Assembly (NCBI RefSeq): GCF_009982895.1
Contig: NZ_WXZL01000001.1
Span: 282,335-346,334 of the forward strand
Source of the DNA: Deinococcus alpinitundrae
GTDB taxonomy: Bacteria; Deinococcota; Deinococci; Deinococcales; Deinococcaceae
Reading direction: 5' to 3'
DNA: 64,000 nt
Shown: piece after piece, positions 9,129 to 18,492 of the stretch
Layout: each line of letters begins with the position of its first letter
Numbering within the stretch: the stretch's first letter is position 1
Notes under the pieces: model-generated
Seen by the model: only the letters and a program-made list of their open reading frames with translations
Told to the model about the DNA's origin: nothing
Database searches by the model: none
Position numbers and translations under genes: made by a program

Positions 9129-9587
9129 ATGCCTTATTTGAAACTCAGTGAGCAGGTCGCCAAACTCGCCAATCCCCAGCGCAGTGACAGCTTTGTCAAA
9201 GCCTTCAAGGAGTCGGTGCGCGAGGGACAGTTCGAAGCAGCCTACCTGAATACTGAACGCTTCGAGCTGCCTAAAGCGTTCAGCCGACGCAACAGCGATG
9301 AAACGTACAGCCGTAGTGTGCGTGAAATGATTTTCGAGGCCAGCCCGGAGTTCGACACCTGGTTTGAAGAGGTGAACCGTGGTCTGGCCGCGAACCGTAC
9401 CGGTGGCAAGATCAAGACCAGTGTGGAAAACATCAGCTCTGGCCTGGTGGACTTCAAGGCGCTGGCTGCCGAGACCCGGCAGAAAATGCAGGCCAGCTAT
9501 GACAAGGGCCAGCAACTGGGCAGTAGCCGCGCTGGGCGCAAGGCTGCACCGAAAGCGGCAGCAAAGGCTGTGCGTAAAGCCAAGTAA
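9129..9587 (+). CDS. uncharacterised protein with basic C-terminal tail
   Basis: A 152-residue soluble protein of no recognised family. The body is charged and mostly helical (KLSEQVAKLANPQRSDSFVKAF). The last 25 residues are a Lys/Ala/Arg tail (GRKAAPKAAAKAVRKAK) like those of histone-like and nucleic-acid-binding proteins, so nucleic acid binding is an inference. ATG 9129 is chosen because TACACT lies 7 nt before it; ATG 9105 would add eight residues. It stands alone, and a hairpin follows the stop. Confidence 0.7.
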   Translation: MPYLKLSEQVAKLANPQRSDSFVKAFKESVREGQFEAAYLNTERFELPKAFSRRNSDETYSRSVREMIFEASPEFDTWFEEVNRGLAANRTGGKIKTSVENISSGLVDFKALAAETRQKMQASYDKGQQLGSSRAGRKAAPKAAAKAVRKAK

Positions 9588-9598
9588 ACGCCTGCTGT

Positions 9599-9635
9599 TC
9601 CCCACAGTCCCTGCTCAATGTGGGGACTTTCTGCT
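9599..9635 (+). terminator. probable terminator hairpin
   Basis: TCCCCACA (9599-9606) pairs exactly with TGTGGGGA (9619-9626) around a 12-nt loop, 12 nt after the stop at 9587. The following CTTTCTGCTGC is only moderately T-rich. Confidence 0.5.
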
Positions 9636-9805
9636 GCTTTCCCGCAGGGGGTGGGTCGGGGAGGCTGGCTGGCCGGATGTCCGTCCTGCCGAGTCGCGGG
9701 ATACTGGTCGCCCAGGCGAGGGATCAGCGGCCTGACGGGGCTTCGTATTCGCTGATTTCGAAGGACACGGGCGTCCAGCGGAGACCTCATACGTCCACCA
9801 ATGAA

Positions 9806-9846
9806 CGCCCCCACTGTGGCCGAACGCCGAGAGTGGGGACGTTTTT
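9806..9846 (+). terminator. rho-independent terminator before the quinone reductase
   Basis: CGCCCCCACT (9806-9815) and AGTGGGGACG (9832-9841) form a ten-pair stem with one mismatch, followed directly by TTTTT (9842-9846). It sits 30 nt before the next gene and would insulate it from upstream transcription. Confidence 0.65.
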
Positions 9847-9876
9847 CGTTCAACCTTCCGTGTCAATCTGGCTCGT

Positions 9877-10539
9877 ATGCCTCATGCCCTGATCGTCCAT
9901 GCCCACCCAGAAGCAAAATCGTTTTGCAACGCTCAGATGAGCGAAGCCGTAAGGGCGCTACAAGCCCAAAGCTATACCGTGGAAGTCAGCGACCTCTACG
10001 CCATGAACTGGGACGCAGAGCTGAATCGTCACGATTTTACTCATGACGTTGAAGGTCCCTTCAAACCGCCCCTGGCGCAGGAGCAGGCATCAAAGTCGAA
10101 TACCTTCGCGCCGGACATTGCTGCCGAGCTTGAAAAGCTCAGGCGGGCCGATCTGCTGGTGTTTTCCTTTCCTCTGTGGTGGTTCTCACTGCCAGCCCTA
10201 CTCAAGGGCTGGGTAGACCGAGTCTTCGTGCGTGGTACCGCGTATGGCGGACGCATAGGGACGTTCGCCGAGGGCGGCTTCCGGGGCAAACGTGCCTTGC
10301 TCCTATTCACCACTGGAAGCCTGGAAGAACATTTTGGGCCGGGGGCAAGGGACGGCGAGCTGGACGTGCTGCTGTTTCATATTCAGCACGGCATGTTGTG
10401 GTTCTGCGGCTTTCAGGTGCTCGCCCCGGTGATCAGTTTTGCTCCGGTGCGCGGCACGCCAGAAGCTCGGCAACAGCAACTCGGTCAAGTGCGCCTGGCG
10501 TTGAGTACTCTGGACACACGCCCGATCATTTTTGGATAA
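9877..10539 (+). CDS. NAD(P)H dehydrogenase (quinone), flavodoxin-like fold
   Basis: This 220-residue protein belongs to the NQO1/MdaB/KefF flavodoxin-fold family. It starts with the ALIVHAHPEAKSF phosphate-binding loop, followed by DLLVFSFPLWWFSLPALLKGWVDRV, the family's characteristic core that packs on FMN/FAD. It should reduce quinones by two electrons with NAD(P)H in the cytoplasm, a protective reaction against redox cycling. CAATCT lies 7 nt before ATG 9877, consistent with a leaderless start. The gene is monocistronic. Confidence 0.88.
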   Translation: MPHALIVHAHPEAKSFCNAQMSEAVRALQAQSYTVEVSDLYAMNWDAELNRHDFTHDVEGPFKPPLAQEQASKSNTFAPDIAAELEKLRRADLLVFSFPLWWFSLPALLKGWVDRVFVRGTAYGGRIGTFAEGGFRGKRALLLFTTGSLEEHFGPGARDGELDVLLFHIQHGMLWFCGFQVLAPVISFAPVRGTPEARQQQLGQVRLALSTLDTRPIIFG

Positions 10540-10791
10540 CACGGGTGACCTGTTAGAAGGACGCTTTTCACGGTGTTGACCAATGCCTCACAGGAGGTTC
10601 GGCGCTTCCCAGGAAAATTGGAGTCTTCTCTCCTTATGGACGTGACTGCACCGCTGACTTTCGCCTTCCGAGAGGTGACAGGTTCAGCGGACTTCTACAC
10701 CTGAAGGCGCTCAAGACACTTGAAGAGAAGCGACTGAGACGGCTACCATGCCCCCGCTTCACGTCCATCCGAGTGTTACATTGAATGACCG

Positions 10792-11955
10792 ATGGATATC
10801 CGCCCGTTCGTGATTGCCGTTCCAGATCAGCAACTCGCGGAGCTGAAGACTCGCCTTCAGGCGACACGCTGGCCCGCAGCGTTTGCTGGTGATCAGGACA
10901 ACGGGGGCTGGGACTACGGGGCCGACATCGACTTCGTTCGGAATCTGAGTCAGGTCTGGCAGGAAACGTTCGACTGGCGGGCGCGAGAGGCGCAGCTCAA
11001 CCTCCTGCCCCAGTACCACGCCCTGATTAACGGGCTGAATATTCACTTCATCCACCAGCCCGGAACGGGCCCTGCACCGCTGCCGCTGGTACTCACCCAC
11101 GGCTGGCCCGGCTCATTCGCCGAGATGGAACGCCTCGTGCCACTGCTCGCTGACCCAGGGCGCTTGGGGGGCAACCCGGACGACGCCTTTCATGTGGTCG
11201 CGCCCTCTTTGCCCGGATACGGCTTTTCCGACGCTCCCCAGGCACCCGGCATGGGCAGTCGGCAGATCGCGGCGCTCTGGGCCGAATTGATGGATGGTCT
11301 TGGATACGCCCGCTTCGGGGCACAAGGGGGCGACATTGGAGCGGGCGTCTCGACTTGGCTCGGGTTTGATTATCCAGAGCAGGTTCTCGGCCTGCACCTG
11401 AATTACATTCCCGGATCGTACCGACCACCGCTGGGCGAGGGTGAGCCGCTCCAGACGGTCGAGGAAGCCGATTTTCTGAAGCGAGCTGCAGCCTGGACTG
11501 AAGAGGAGGGTGGCTACGGACATCTTCAGGGCACCCGGCCACAGACGCTTGCTTACGGCCTGAGTGATTCACCTGTAGGCTTGGCCGCATGGATCGCTGA
11601 GAAATTCCGTGCCTGGACAGACCTGGGCGGCCAGGGGGTGTCTCCGGACGCACTTCTGACCAACATCGCGCTGTACTGGTTTACCAATACCATCGGCTCG
11701 TCGGTTCGTCTTTACCGCGAGAATCAGCGGCAGCCCGTGCATTTTGCCCCCGGCCAGCGTGTACGGCCACCGCTGAGTGTCGCCGTGTTTCCGCGCGAGT
11801 TGCCGATGCCGCCCAGAAGCTGGGTTGAGCGCGTCTATGACGTTCGCCGCTGGACGCTCATGCCTCGGGGCGGACATTTTGCGGCGATGGAAGAACCAGA
11901 GCTGCTCGCCGCAGACATTCGTGCGGCCTTCCGGCCCTTGCGGGAGCCACGCTGA
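10792..11955 (+). CDS. epoxide hydrolase, microsomal type
   Basis: This 387-residue alpha/beta hydrolase has the N-terminal EHN domain typical of microsomal-type epoxide hydrolases (FVIAVPDQQLAELKTRL, then DWRAREAQLN). The oxyanion motif HGWPGS begins at His103. The nucleophile is Asp181 in GGDIGAG, and the general base is His362 in GGHFAA. Juvenile-hormone and microsomal epoxide hydrolases share this layout. It probably opens epoxides to diols in the cytoplasm. The next downstream gene is also an alpha/beta hydrolase, but a 410-base gap with no shared promoter argues against an operon. Confidence 0.9.
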   Translation: MDIRPFVIAVPDQQLAELKTRLQATRWPAAFAGDQDNGGWDYGADIDFVRNLSQVWQETFDWRAREAQLNLLPQYHALINGLNIHFIHQPGTGPAPLPLVLTHGWPGSFAEMERLVPLLADPGRLGGNPDDAFHVVAPSLPGYGFSDAPQAPGMGSRQIAALWAELMDGLGYARFGAQGGDIGAGVSTWLGFDYPEQVLGLHLNYIPGSYRPPLGEGEPLQTVEEADFLKRAAAWTEEEGGYGHLQGTRPQTLAYGLSDSPVGLAAWIAEKFRAWTDLGGQGVSPDALLTNIALYWFTNTIGSSVRLYRENQRQPVHFAPGQRVRPPLSVAVFPRELPMPPRSWVERVYDVRRWTLMPRGGHFAAMEEPELLAADIRAAFRPLREPR

Positions 11956-12365
11956 AACAGCGTTTTCGGACGATGGGGTTCAAATACAGGAAAGGTCGCG
12001 TCAGCAAGCCTTTTCCTCTTCCAACTGCCAACGCTGCGATCCTAGTCGGCTCAGCACACTGTTCCTCCTTGGCCCAGCTTTCTGAACGGACTGTCGTGCG
12101 TACCGCACTGACTTAGGCGGCGCGCCAATAATTGGCACTCCATGTTCGTTGGTTTCGGAGGCTGCAACCCCACCGAATGTTACAGGCGAACTCAGGTGAG
12201 GCCACAAGTCCGCAAGTCCAAGCCCCGCCTTGGCCGATGCTGGAGGCAGGTCATGCCGGTTGAAGGTGTAGCCCTTCACCCCCGTCAGCTCCTTAAGGTT
12301 CGAGCAACATACGGTTGGCGTTGCATCAATAGCTTTCCCCAGCCGCTCCAGCCAAAGTGATCAGC
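11956..12365. other. gene-free stretch between two hydrolases
   Basis: There are 410 bases with no supported gene. A minus-strand frame at 12001-12279 (92 codons, starting MKGYTFNRHD) has no recognised domain and may be a decayed fragment. No terminator with a T-run is visible. Confidence 0.4.
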
Positions 12366-13253
12366 ATGCAACCAAAATTCTCTCTTGCAATCCTCACCAC
12401 TCTACTGACCATCTCGGTAGCATTCGCAGGTGGTGCCGGTTCAATGCCGATGCAGGATGGCTACGCTGACGTCAACGGTGCCCGCATCCACTACGTCGTT
12501 CAGGGCCAGGGGTCGCCGGTTCTTTTGATCCACGGCTATCCCCTCAGTGGCGAATTGTTCTCCAAGAATCGTGACGCCCTGAGTCAAAGCCACAAGGTCA
12601 TTACCATCGATCTGCGCGGCTTTGGGAAAAGCACAGCACCCACCGAAGATCCAGGCTCGCTCCAAACCTACGCCAAAGACGCTCTGGCGGTACTTGATAC
12701 CTTGAACGTCCCTAAAGCCGTCATCGGCGGAATGAGCATGGGCGGCCCGATCGTTTTCGAGATGTACCGCACGGCCCCGGAGCGTTTCAGTGGCATGATC
12801 CTGATCGACACCATCGCCAATCCAGCGGGCATCGTCGAGCAGCACATCTGGAAGGGCATGGCCCAGAAAGCCGTCACCTACGGACCGCAGTCGCTGGTGG
12901 GCGAACTGCTCAAGGACATGCTGACCGGCGAAACACGCCAGAAGATGCCGGACCAGGCCTTATTCCTCGGCGGCCTGGTCAAGGAGGCTTCGGTGGCGGG
13001 CGACGTGGCAGGCGCGAACGTGCTGTCGACCCGGCCCGACTCGGTGCCGACCCTGAAAACCATCACGGTGCCGACCCTGATTCTGGAAGGCCGCGAGGAC
13101 ACGGTCTACCCGCCGGAGTTCTCGGAAAAGATGCAGCAGAACATCGCCAACTCCACCCTGGTGATCATTCCCGGTGCGGCCCATGCCCTGACTTACGAGA
13201 AGGCTGCCGAAGTGAATGCCGCCATGGTGAACTGGCTCAGCGGGATTCACTAA
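12366..13253 (+). CDS. exported alpha/beta-hydrolase
   Basis: The first 22 residues from ATG 12366 are a signal peptide (MQPKFSLAILTTLLTISVAFAG, cleavage near AFA-GG). The mature part is an alpha/beta hydrolase with HGYPLSG (oxyanion), the nucleophile elbow GMSMGGP, the acid in LEGREDTVYP and the base in GAAHAL. It is about 295 residues, the usual size for the AB hydrolase_1 family. It probably acts in the periplasm or at the cell surface on an ester or a lactone. An in-frame GTG at 12357 would add three residues. A clear terminator follows the stop. Confidence 0.87.
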   Translation: MQPKFSLAILTTLLTISVAFAGGAGSMPMQDGYADVNGARIHYVVQGQGSPVLLIHGYPLSGELFSKNRDALSQSHKVITIDLRGFGKSTAPTEDPGSLQTYAKDALAVLDTLNVPKAVIGGMSMGGPIVFEMYRTAPERFSGMILIDTIANPAGIVEQHIWKGMAQKAVTYGPQSLVGELLKDMLTGETRQKMPDQALFLGGLVKEASVAGDVAGANVLSTRPDSVPTLKTITVPTLILEGREDTVYPPEFSEKMQQNIANSTLVIIPGAAHALTYEKAAEVNAAMVNWLSGIH

Positions 13254-13276
13254 ACAGAACGATTATTCAAGTTGCG

Positions 13277-13320
13277 CGCTCCTTGCACTCGCCTCGGCGG
13301 TCGTGTAGGGAGCGTTTTTT
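13277..13320 (+). terminator. rho-independent terminator after the alpha/beta-hydrolase
   Basis: CGCTCC (13277-13282) and GGAGCG (13309-13314) close a long, partly self-complementary stem followed by TTTTTT (13315-13320), 24 nt after the stop codon. Confidence 0.72.
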
Positions 13321-13738
13321 CATGGGTGTCAGCTCAGCCACAGCCGATTTAGAAGCCTCCTCGGCTTCCAGATCAGGTTGACCCTCCCTGCGTTGGACCG
13401 CCCGCAGGAGCGACATCAGCCATTGCGTCCTGAGGGCCAGCCGATGCTGCTCAGGGGTAAACATCTCGGCCGCCAGTTCCGCAAAGAGAGCAGCGGCCCA
13501 GCGGACTTACAGCTCGTCGGCGTCACTCACGTCATCCACCCTGCCACCTTCAGTCCGAGTCGACCGTGAGCTATTACCGATCAGATCGGTCAACGATGAG
13601 CAGATCTGGCCGAAGGAGAAGGTGACGAGTCTGTAAAAGACATCCTGGCGCTTGCTATAACAGCGGCACAGGAGACAAGGCCCTTTTCAGGGGCGCGCTG
13701 ATGTGAGTGCCACGCCACCCAGTTACACTCTTCTCAAC
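13321..13738. other. gene-free stretch before the DUF6766-like gene
   Basis: Opposed short frames lie around 13267-13569, but no domain, ribosome site or promoter supports either of them. The only clear signal is TACACT (13724-13729) 9 nt before ATG 13739. Confidence 0.4.
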
Positions 13739-14443
13739 ATGTCCACCAATCCATCTTCTGGGGCTTTAGACGAACGAAAGCCTCCACAGGGTCTCCGACG
13801 CTTCTGGGCCGAGAATGCCCTCTCAATCGTCGTGTTCAGTTGCTTCCTGCTGTTCTGGCTCGCTCAGGCACTGACAGGTTGGGCAAACTTCAACGAAGAC
13901 CAACTGCCGCACCATCAAACTGCCGTTCCTTTCCTGCAGTACTTGAAGAGCAGCGAATTCTGGTCAGCAACGGCTGAAAACTGGGAAAGCGAGTTCCTTC
14001 AGATGGGGGTCTATGTCATCCTCACCATTTACCTCAAACAGCGTGGCTCAGCCGATTCCAACCCCTACCCTGACGAAGATACGGACGAAAAACCCCTTGA
14101 TCCGGCTCAGGCTCCTGGACCGGTGAAGCGTCGTGGCTGGATTCTGGCCCTGTACCGCAACTCTTTGAGTCTGACATTGCTCACGTTGTTCGGGGGGGCG
14201 ATGCTTCTCCATGCTGTGGCCAGCCACCATGTCTTCAACCATGAACAGCAGCTGCACGGCGAACACCCTGTGAGCTTTCTCACCTTTCTTGGGAAACCGG
14301 ACTTCTGGTTTCAATCCTTCCAGAACTGGCAAAGCGAATTTCTGGCCATCGGGACGCTGGTGGTCCTGACTATATTCCTGCGTCAAATCGGGTCGTCGCA
14401 GTCCAAGGCGGTGGAAGCGCCACATCGTCAGACTGGGGATTAG
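13739..14443 (+). CDS. four-helix membrane protein, DUF6766-like
   Basis: This 234-residue protein has an internal duplication. Each half has two membrane helices around a periplasmic stretch: SIVVFSCFLLFWLAQALTGW then NWESEFLQMGVYVILTIYL in the first half, and SLTLLTLFGGAMLLHAV then NWQSEFLAIGTLVVLTIFL in the second. The repeated NWxSEFL motif and the acidic loop NEDQLPHH match the family known as DUF6766, of unknown function. TACACT lies 9 nt before ATG 13739; an upstream GTG at 13703 precedes the hexamer and is less likely. It may be co-expressed with the downstream transporter 180 bases away. Confidence 0.8.
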   Translation: MSTNPSSGALDERKPPQGLRRFWAENALSIVVFSCFLLFWLAQALTGWANFNEDQLPHHQTAVPFLQYLKSSEFWSATAENWESEFLQMGVYVILTIYLKQRGSADSNPYPDEDTDEKPLDPAQAPGPVKRRGWILALYRNSLSLTLLTLFGGAMLLHAVASHHVFNHEQQLHGEHPVSFLTFLGKPDFWFQSFQNWQSEFLAIGTLVVLTIFLRQIGSSQSKAVEAPHRQTGD

Positions 14444-14623
14444 CAGTTCTTTGAGAACTTCACGGGACGCTGAGCTGAGTACGGCCTTGCCTGAGGCCCT
14501 GTCAATCTTGGTTTGATGTCGCTCAAGAAATGCCCGCCCCGGCCAAGTAGCAGGAGCAGGAGCTTTTTGTTGTGAATTCAGGCTTCGGTGTCTTCCATGA
14601 CATCCACCCCGTAATGGAAAACG

Positions 14624-16630
14624 ATGACCTTGACTCCAAATCCTCAGCCGAAATCCTCAACCTTGAGACGTTGGCTCCTCCAGGATAGTCAACGCACACC
14701 TGAGCCTGAGGGCTTCTATGAACGTGAGCAGGGAGTGCAGGCGCGGCACCACACCCACCCCTGGTGGAAAGTGATGTATCTGACCGGGGTTGACTACCTC
14801 TCAACCCTCGGCTATCAGCCAGGCATTGCTGCTCTCGCGGCGGGCGCTTTATCGCCATTCGCCACCCTGGTACTGGTGCTGGTGACGCTCTTTGGCGCGC
14901 TGCCGATGTACCGCCGGGTAGCAGGCGAGAGCCCCCACGGTGACGGCTCGATCAGCATGCTCGAACGTCTCTTGAGTTTCTGGTCCAGTAAGCTCCTTGT
15001 GCTGGCCCTCATCGGTTTTGTAGCCACCGGCTTTGTTATTACCATCACTCTCTCAGCCGCCGCCGCTGCTCACCTCACCGAGAACCCGCTGCTCAAAACC
15101 TGGTTTGCTGGTAGGGAAGTCTTGGTGGCACTGGCGCTGATCGCTTTGCTGGGCGCAGTGTTTCTGAAAGGCTTTAAAGAAGCGATCGGCATTGCGGTGG
15201 TTCTGGTCACGATCTATTTGGGATTGACCTTGATCGTCGTGGGTAAAGGCGTGCAACTCGTCTTTGCCCAGCCGCATGTCCTCACCGATTGGTGGGCTGC
15301 GTTGGGAAACACCTACGCTAATCCCCTGACCCTGATCGGCGCAGCGCTGCTGGTCTTCCCAAGATTGGCGCTGGGGCTGTCGGGGTTCGAGACCGGGGTG
15401 GTAGTCATGCCGCTGGTGCAAGGTGAAGCGAGTGACACTGAGGCGCAGCCGACCGGCCGTATTCGGAATGCCAGGAAGCTGCTGACCAGCGCCGCGCTGA
15501 TCATGATTGTCTTTTTGCTCAGCAGCTCGGTCACCACCCTGTTAATTCCCGCGAAAGCTTTTCAACTGGCTGGCGAGGCGAGTGGCCGTGCTCCGGCCTT
15601 CTTCTTCTTGGCCCACACCCAATTCGGCGAAACATTCGGCACGGTTTACGACGTGAGCACCATTTTGATTCTGTGGTTCGCAGGTGCCTCGGCGACGGCT
15701 GGGCTGCTGAATATCGTGCCGCGCTCCCTGCCCCGCTACGGTATGGTCCCCGACTGGACTAGCGCCAACCGGCCACTGGTGCTGGTGTTCATCAGTATTG
15801 CGTTTCTGGTGACTCTGGCCTTCAAAGCCAATGTGGACGCTCAAGCTGGAGCATATGCCACCGGTGTGCTGGCCCTGATGACTTCAGAGGCGGTGGCCGT
15901 CACCCTCTTAGCTTTTCGGCAGCGGGAACGCGCTCTGGGATTGATGTTCAGCTTGATCAGCCTCATTTTTATCTATACCAGTATTGTGACTGTTCTCAGC
16001 CAGCCTGAGGGCCTCTATATCGCGCTGCTGTTCATTCTGGCTGTCTTGGTGGTCAGTATCACATCACGTATTTCGCGTTCTACCGAGTTGCGCACGGAAC
16101 GGATCGACCTTGATGAACCGGCCAGAATGATGTTGACCCAATACGGTGGGCAACCACTGCGCTTCATCGCCAACCGTCTGGATGCGGGCGACATAAGTGA
16201 GTACCAGCTCAAAGAGCTCGATGTCGCCTACGCTACCCATCTGCCCAGCGGTGATCGGCTGCTATTTCTCGAAGTTCAGGTTGATGACGCCAGCGAGTTC
16301 AGCGATGTGGTCGAGGTCAAAGGTGTTCAGGTCGGGAGTCACCAGATTTTACGGGCGCGTGGGGCCAGCGTCCCAAATGCTCTGGCAGCCTTTTTACTTC
16401 ATGTCTGTGACCTGGTTGGCATACCGCCACACGTTTACTTCGAGTGGGACCAGGACCCACCGGTGCGAAATGCCCTACGCTTTCTGATTGCCGGGGAGGG
16501 TGACATCCTACCGCTCACCCATGAAATTCTTCGCCAGGCAGAGCCAGATGCCAAGCGCCGTCCTGTTGTCCATGTGGGTGGTGGACCGCTGATTCGCTCA
16601 GATAGTCTTCTGGCTCGGTGCCTTCCATGA
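14624..16630 (+). CDS. APC-superfamily amino acid permease with cytoplasmic C-domain
   Basis: This 668-residue protein has about 12 membrane helices between residues 50 and 485 and a soluble domain of about 180 residues at the C-terminus (from [13 protein letters not shown]). The first helices ([21 protein letters not shown]) carry the broken-helix glycine pattern of the APC fold. The protein is longer than most permeases, and the soluble tail is a feature of a little-studied actinobacterial and Deinococcus group annotated as amino acid transporters. The substrate is unknown. Its last 116 bases overlap the opposed small gene at 16515-16886. Confidence 0.82.
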   Translation: MTLTPNPQPKSSTLRRWLLQDSQRTPEPEGFYEREQGVQARHHTHPWWKVMYLTGVDYLSTLGYQPGIAALAAGALSPFATLVLVLVTLFGALPMYRRVAGESPHGDGSISMLERLLSFWSSKLLVLALIGFVATGFVITITLSAAAAAHLTENPLLKTWFAGREVLVALALIALLGAVFLKGFKEAIGIAVVLVTIYLGLTLIVVGKGVQLVFAQPHVLTDWWAALGNTYANPLTLIGAALLVFPRLALGLSGFETGVVVMPLVQGEASDTEAQPTGRIRNARKLLTSAALIMIVFLLSSSVTTLLIPAKAFQLAGEASGRAPAFFFLAHTQFGETFGTVYDVSTILILWFAGASATAGLLNIVPRSLPRYGMVPDWTSANRPLVLVFISIAFLVTLAFKANVDAQAGAYATGVLALMTSEAVAVTLLAFRQRERALGLMFSLISLIFIYTSIVTVLSQPEGLYIALLFILAVLVVSITSRISRSTELRTERIDLDEPARMMLTQYGGQPLRFIANRLDAGDISEYQLKELDVAYATHLPSGDRLLFLEVQVDDASEFSDVVEVKGVQVGSHQILRARGASVPNALAAFLLHVCDLVGIPPHVYFEWDQDPPVRNALRFLIAGEGDILPLTHEILRQAEPDAKRRPVVHVGGGPLIRSDSLLARCLP

Positions 16631-16886
16631 TTTGGCCGATCTCCTCACCGATCTCAGCGCGCAGCTCCTCGGCATGCTTCTTCTCCGGCTTCCGGTTCTC
16701 GAAGCGGATCTCCCCCTGGCACGAGACGGCCCTGCGCATCTCGAAGTCCGGGTACTTATCCGCTGCCCAGACCTCCAAACCTTCCTGCAGGAACGCGGCT
16801 ATCTTCTCGGCATCCCACTCGCGGACGTGGGTGGCGGCCTTACCGGTCTTGGTCTTGGTTGCTTCGTAAATAACGAAAAGAGCCAT
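16515..16886 (-). CDS. small charged protein, unknown
   Basis: A 123-residue soluble protein starting [20 protein letters not shown], with many Glu, Lys and Arg residues. No family is recognised. It converges with the permease gene and overlaps its last 116 bases. The N-terminal 80 residues lie outside that overlap and look like ordinary coding sequence, whereas the tail ([11 protein letters not shown]) lies in it, so the true end may have been shifted by mutation. It lies beside the damaged tRNA-like sequence, which would fit a remnant of an inserted element. Confidence 0.55.
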   Translation of the reverse strand: MALFVIYEATKTKTGKAATHVREWDAEKIAAFLQEGLEVWAADKYPDFEMRRAVSCQGEIRFENRKPEKKHAEELRAEIGEEIGQIMEGTEPEDYLSESAVHHPHGQQDGAWHLALPGEEFHG

Positions 16887-17044
16887 TTGATTTATGTAAA
16901 TGAATTAATTACACCAGGCTGGGCGATCGTGAGATTCACGTACATAACAAGGACAAAGCGATTTATCGCTGAGAGTCGCGAAGTCCTATGATTCCCAAAA
17001 CACCGCTTTAGAGTAGACAAAACGAAATAGGTCTGGCTGGAAGT

Positions 17045-17117
17045 AGGCGGTGGGTTGGGCTTGTTGGCCCGCTTCACACGCGAGAGGTCGTAGGTTCAAG
17101 TCCTATACCGCCCACCA
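17045..17117 (+). tRNA. tRNA-Val(CAC)-like sequence with abnormal D arm; pseudogene or attachment-site remnant
   Basis: The 3' two thirds are canonical: anticodon loop TTCACAC (CAC at 17075-17077), a T arm GTAGG-TTCAAGT-CCTAT, acceptor strand ACCGCCC, A, and encoded CCA. The 5' acceptor AGGCGGT pairs in six of seven positions. Between acceptor and anticodon stem there are only 16 bases (17052-17067) with no A and no T at position 8, and these cannot form a D stem. The anticodon stem has one mismatch. It is therefore either a degenerate tRNA gene or the 3' fragment left by an integrated element. A terminator hairpin follows. Confidence 0.6.
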
Positions 17118-17126
17118 AAAAAGACC

Positions 17127-17146
17127 CGCACAGTGCGGATTTTCGC
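17127..17146 (+). terminator. short terminator after the tRNA-like sequence
   Basis: The hairpin CCGCA-CAG-TGCGG is followed by ATTTTCG, ten bases after the CCA. It is typical of the small terminators that end tRNA genes. Confidence 0.5.
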
Positions 17147-17304
17147 ATTTCAGTCGGTAACGTTTCTGCGCCACTTGGCACCGGCCCTTTTGCCCCATCG
17201 ATATAGCTGTACCCTACCGCCTGATCCGCAGATCCGGGTTAGGGCGATAAGTCAGACCAGAGACGCCCAGCGTCAGCGCTCCGCAGCGGTAGGAACACTC
17301 GCAG

Positions 17305-18492
17305 CTACTTCAAATCGCTGGCATTTACCGAAGCAATCTTGGTCATTTTCGTTTGCAGCATGTCGTCGTACTTCATCACCAGCACCGTCGATTTCTGCCG
17401 CTCTCCAGTGGCGCTAAACGAGATCGCCCCGCTGATGGTCTTGCAGGCGCTTTTGTCGATGTCGAAGCAGGCCGGGAGGCTGACGTTCCGCACGGCGCTG
17501 CTCACCTGCACGCGGCTCGGGACACCCTTGGCGCTGATGACCGCGGCCTTCAGTCCGCCCAGCAGCGCCTCGGCAGCGTCGTAAGCGTAGGCGGCCACGC
17601 CGCTGGCCGCCACCTTGTAGCGTGCCTGGTAGCGGGCGCTGAAATCCCCACTGTTGGAAAACAGTGAAAGTGGTCCGAAGACCGTGGTGTAGGAGATGTT
17701 GGCGGCCCGTCCCGAGACCTGGCGGATGAAGTTGGGCGAATCGATGCCGTCGCTGCCCATCAGGTTGACCTTGAGCTTGGCCGCGCTGAAGGCGTTGACC
17801 AGTCGCCCGCCCACGTCGTCGGTGCCGCCGAAGTAGACGGTGCCCACCCCACTGCCCTTGACCCGCTGAACGACCCTGGCAATCTCGCTGTCGGTGCTGA
17901 CGCCGCCGTACCAGGCCACCTTGACGTTGCTGCCATTGAGCCGTTGCACCAGACTCTTGGTCAGGCCGTTGCCGTAGGTGGTGTTATCGGAGATGACGTA
18001 GATAGACCCCGGTTGCCGCTCGATCAGGGCACTGGCTGCCGCGACGCTCTGCGCGCCGTCGGGAGCCACCACCCGGTTGAAGTTCGGCCAGCTGTTGGTG
18101 GTCAGCTTGTCGTTGGTGCTGATGGTGACGATGGCCAGTTTGCTGGGCGCGAAAGCCTCGCCCAGAACATTGGAGACGCTGGAGTTGTACGCGCCGACCA
18201 CACCGAGGATGCTGGCATCGCTGGCGATACGCTGGGCCAGCGGTTTGGCGGCGATGGGCGATCCCTGGTCGTCGAACGAGACAAGACTGAGTTCGTAGCC
18301 CAGTTCTTTGAATTCCTGAAGGTGACGCTGGACCGAGAGTTCCGCGCCACGCTTGAGTTCGGTGCCACTACCACTCAGACCGCCGCTGAGTGGACTGACA
18401 GAGGCGATTTTGAGCGGCGCGGCGCTGGCGAGGGTACCCAGCAGACCCAGGGTCAGGAGGGCAAGCGGCAAAGCAGCGGGGGGTATGGACAT
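17305..18492 (-). CDS. ABC transporter substrate-binding protein, branched-chain amino acid (LivK) type
   Basis: This 395-residue protein has a signal peptide (about residues 1-24, ending LASAA) and a type I periplasmic binding fold. It opens with IASVSPLSGGLSGSG, the usual first strand and glycine loop of LivK/Leu-Ile-Val binding proteins. VVGAYNSSVSNVLGEAFAPSKLAIVTISTND is the ligand-loop region. GGAG lies 6 nt before ATG 18492. No permease or ATPase gene is next to it, so its partners must be elsewhere. Likely ligands are branched-chain amino acids, amides or urea. Confidence 0.88.
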   Translation of the reverse strand: MSIPPAALPLALLTLGLLGTLASAAPLKIASVSPLSGGLSGSGTELKRGAELSVQRHLQEFKELGYELSLVSFDDQGSPIAAKPLAQRIASDASILGVVGAYNSSVSNVLGEAFAPSKLAIVTISTNDKLTTNSWPNFNRVVAPDGAQSVAAASALIERQPGSIYVISDNTTYGNGLTKSLVQRLNGSNVKVAWYGGVSTDSEIARVVQRVKGSGVGTVYFGGTDDVGGRLVNAFSAAKLKVNLMGSDGIDSPNFIRQVSGRAANISYTTVFGPLSLFSNSGDFSARYQARYKVAASGVAAYAYDAAEALLGGLKAAVISAKGVPSRVQVSSAVRNVSLPACFDIDKSACKTISGAISFSATGERQKSTVLVMKYDDMLQTKMTKIASVNASDLK

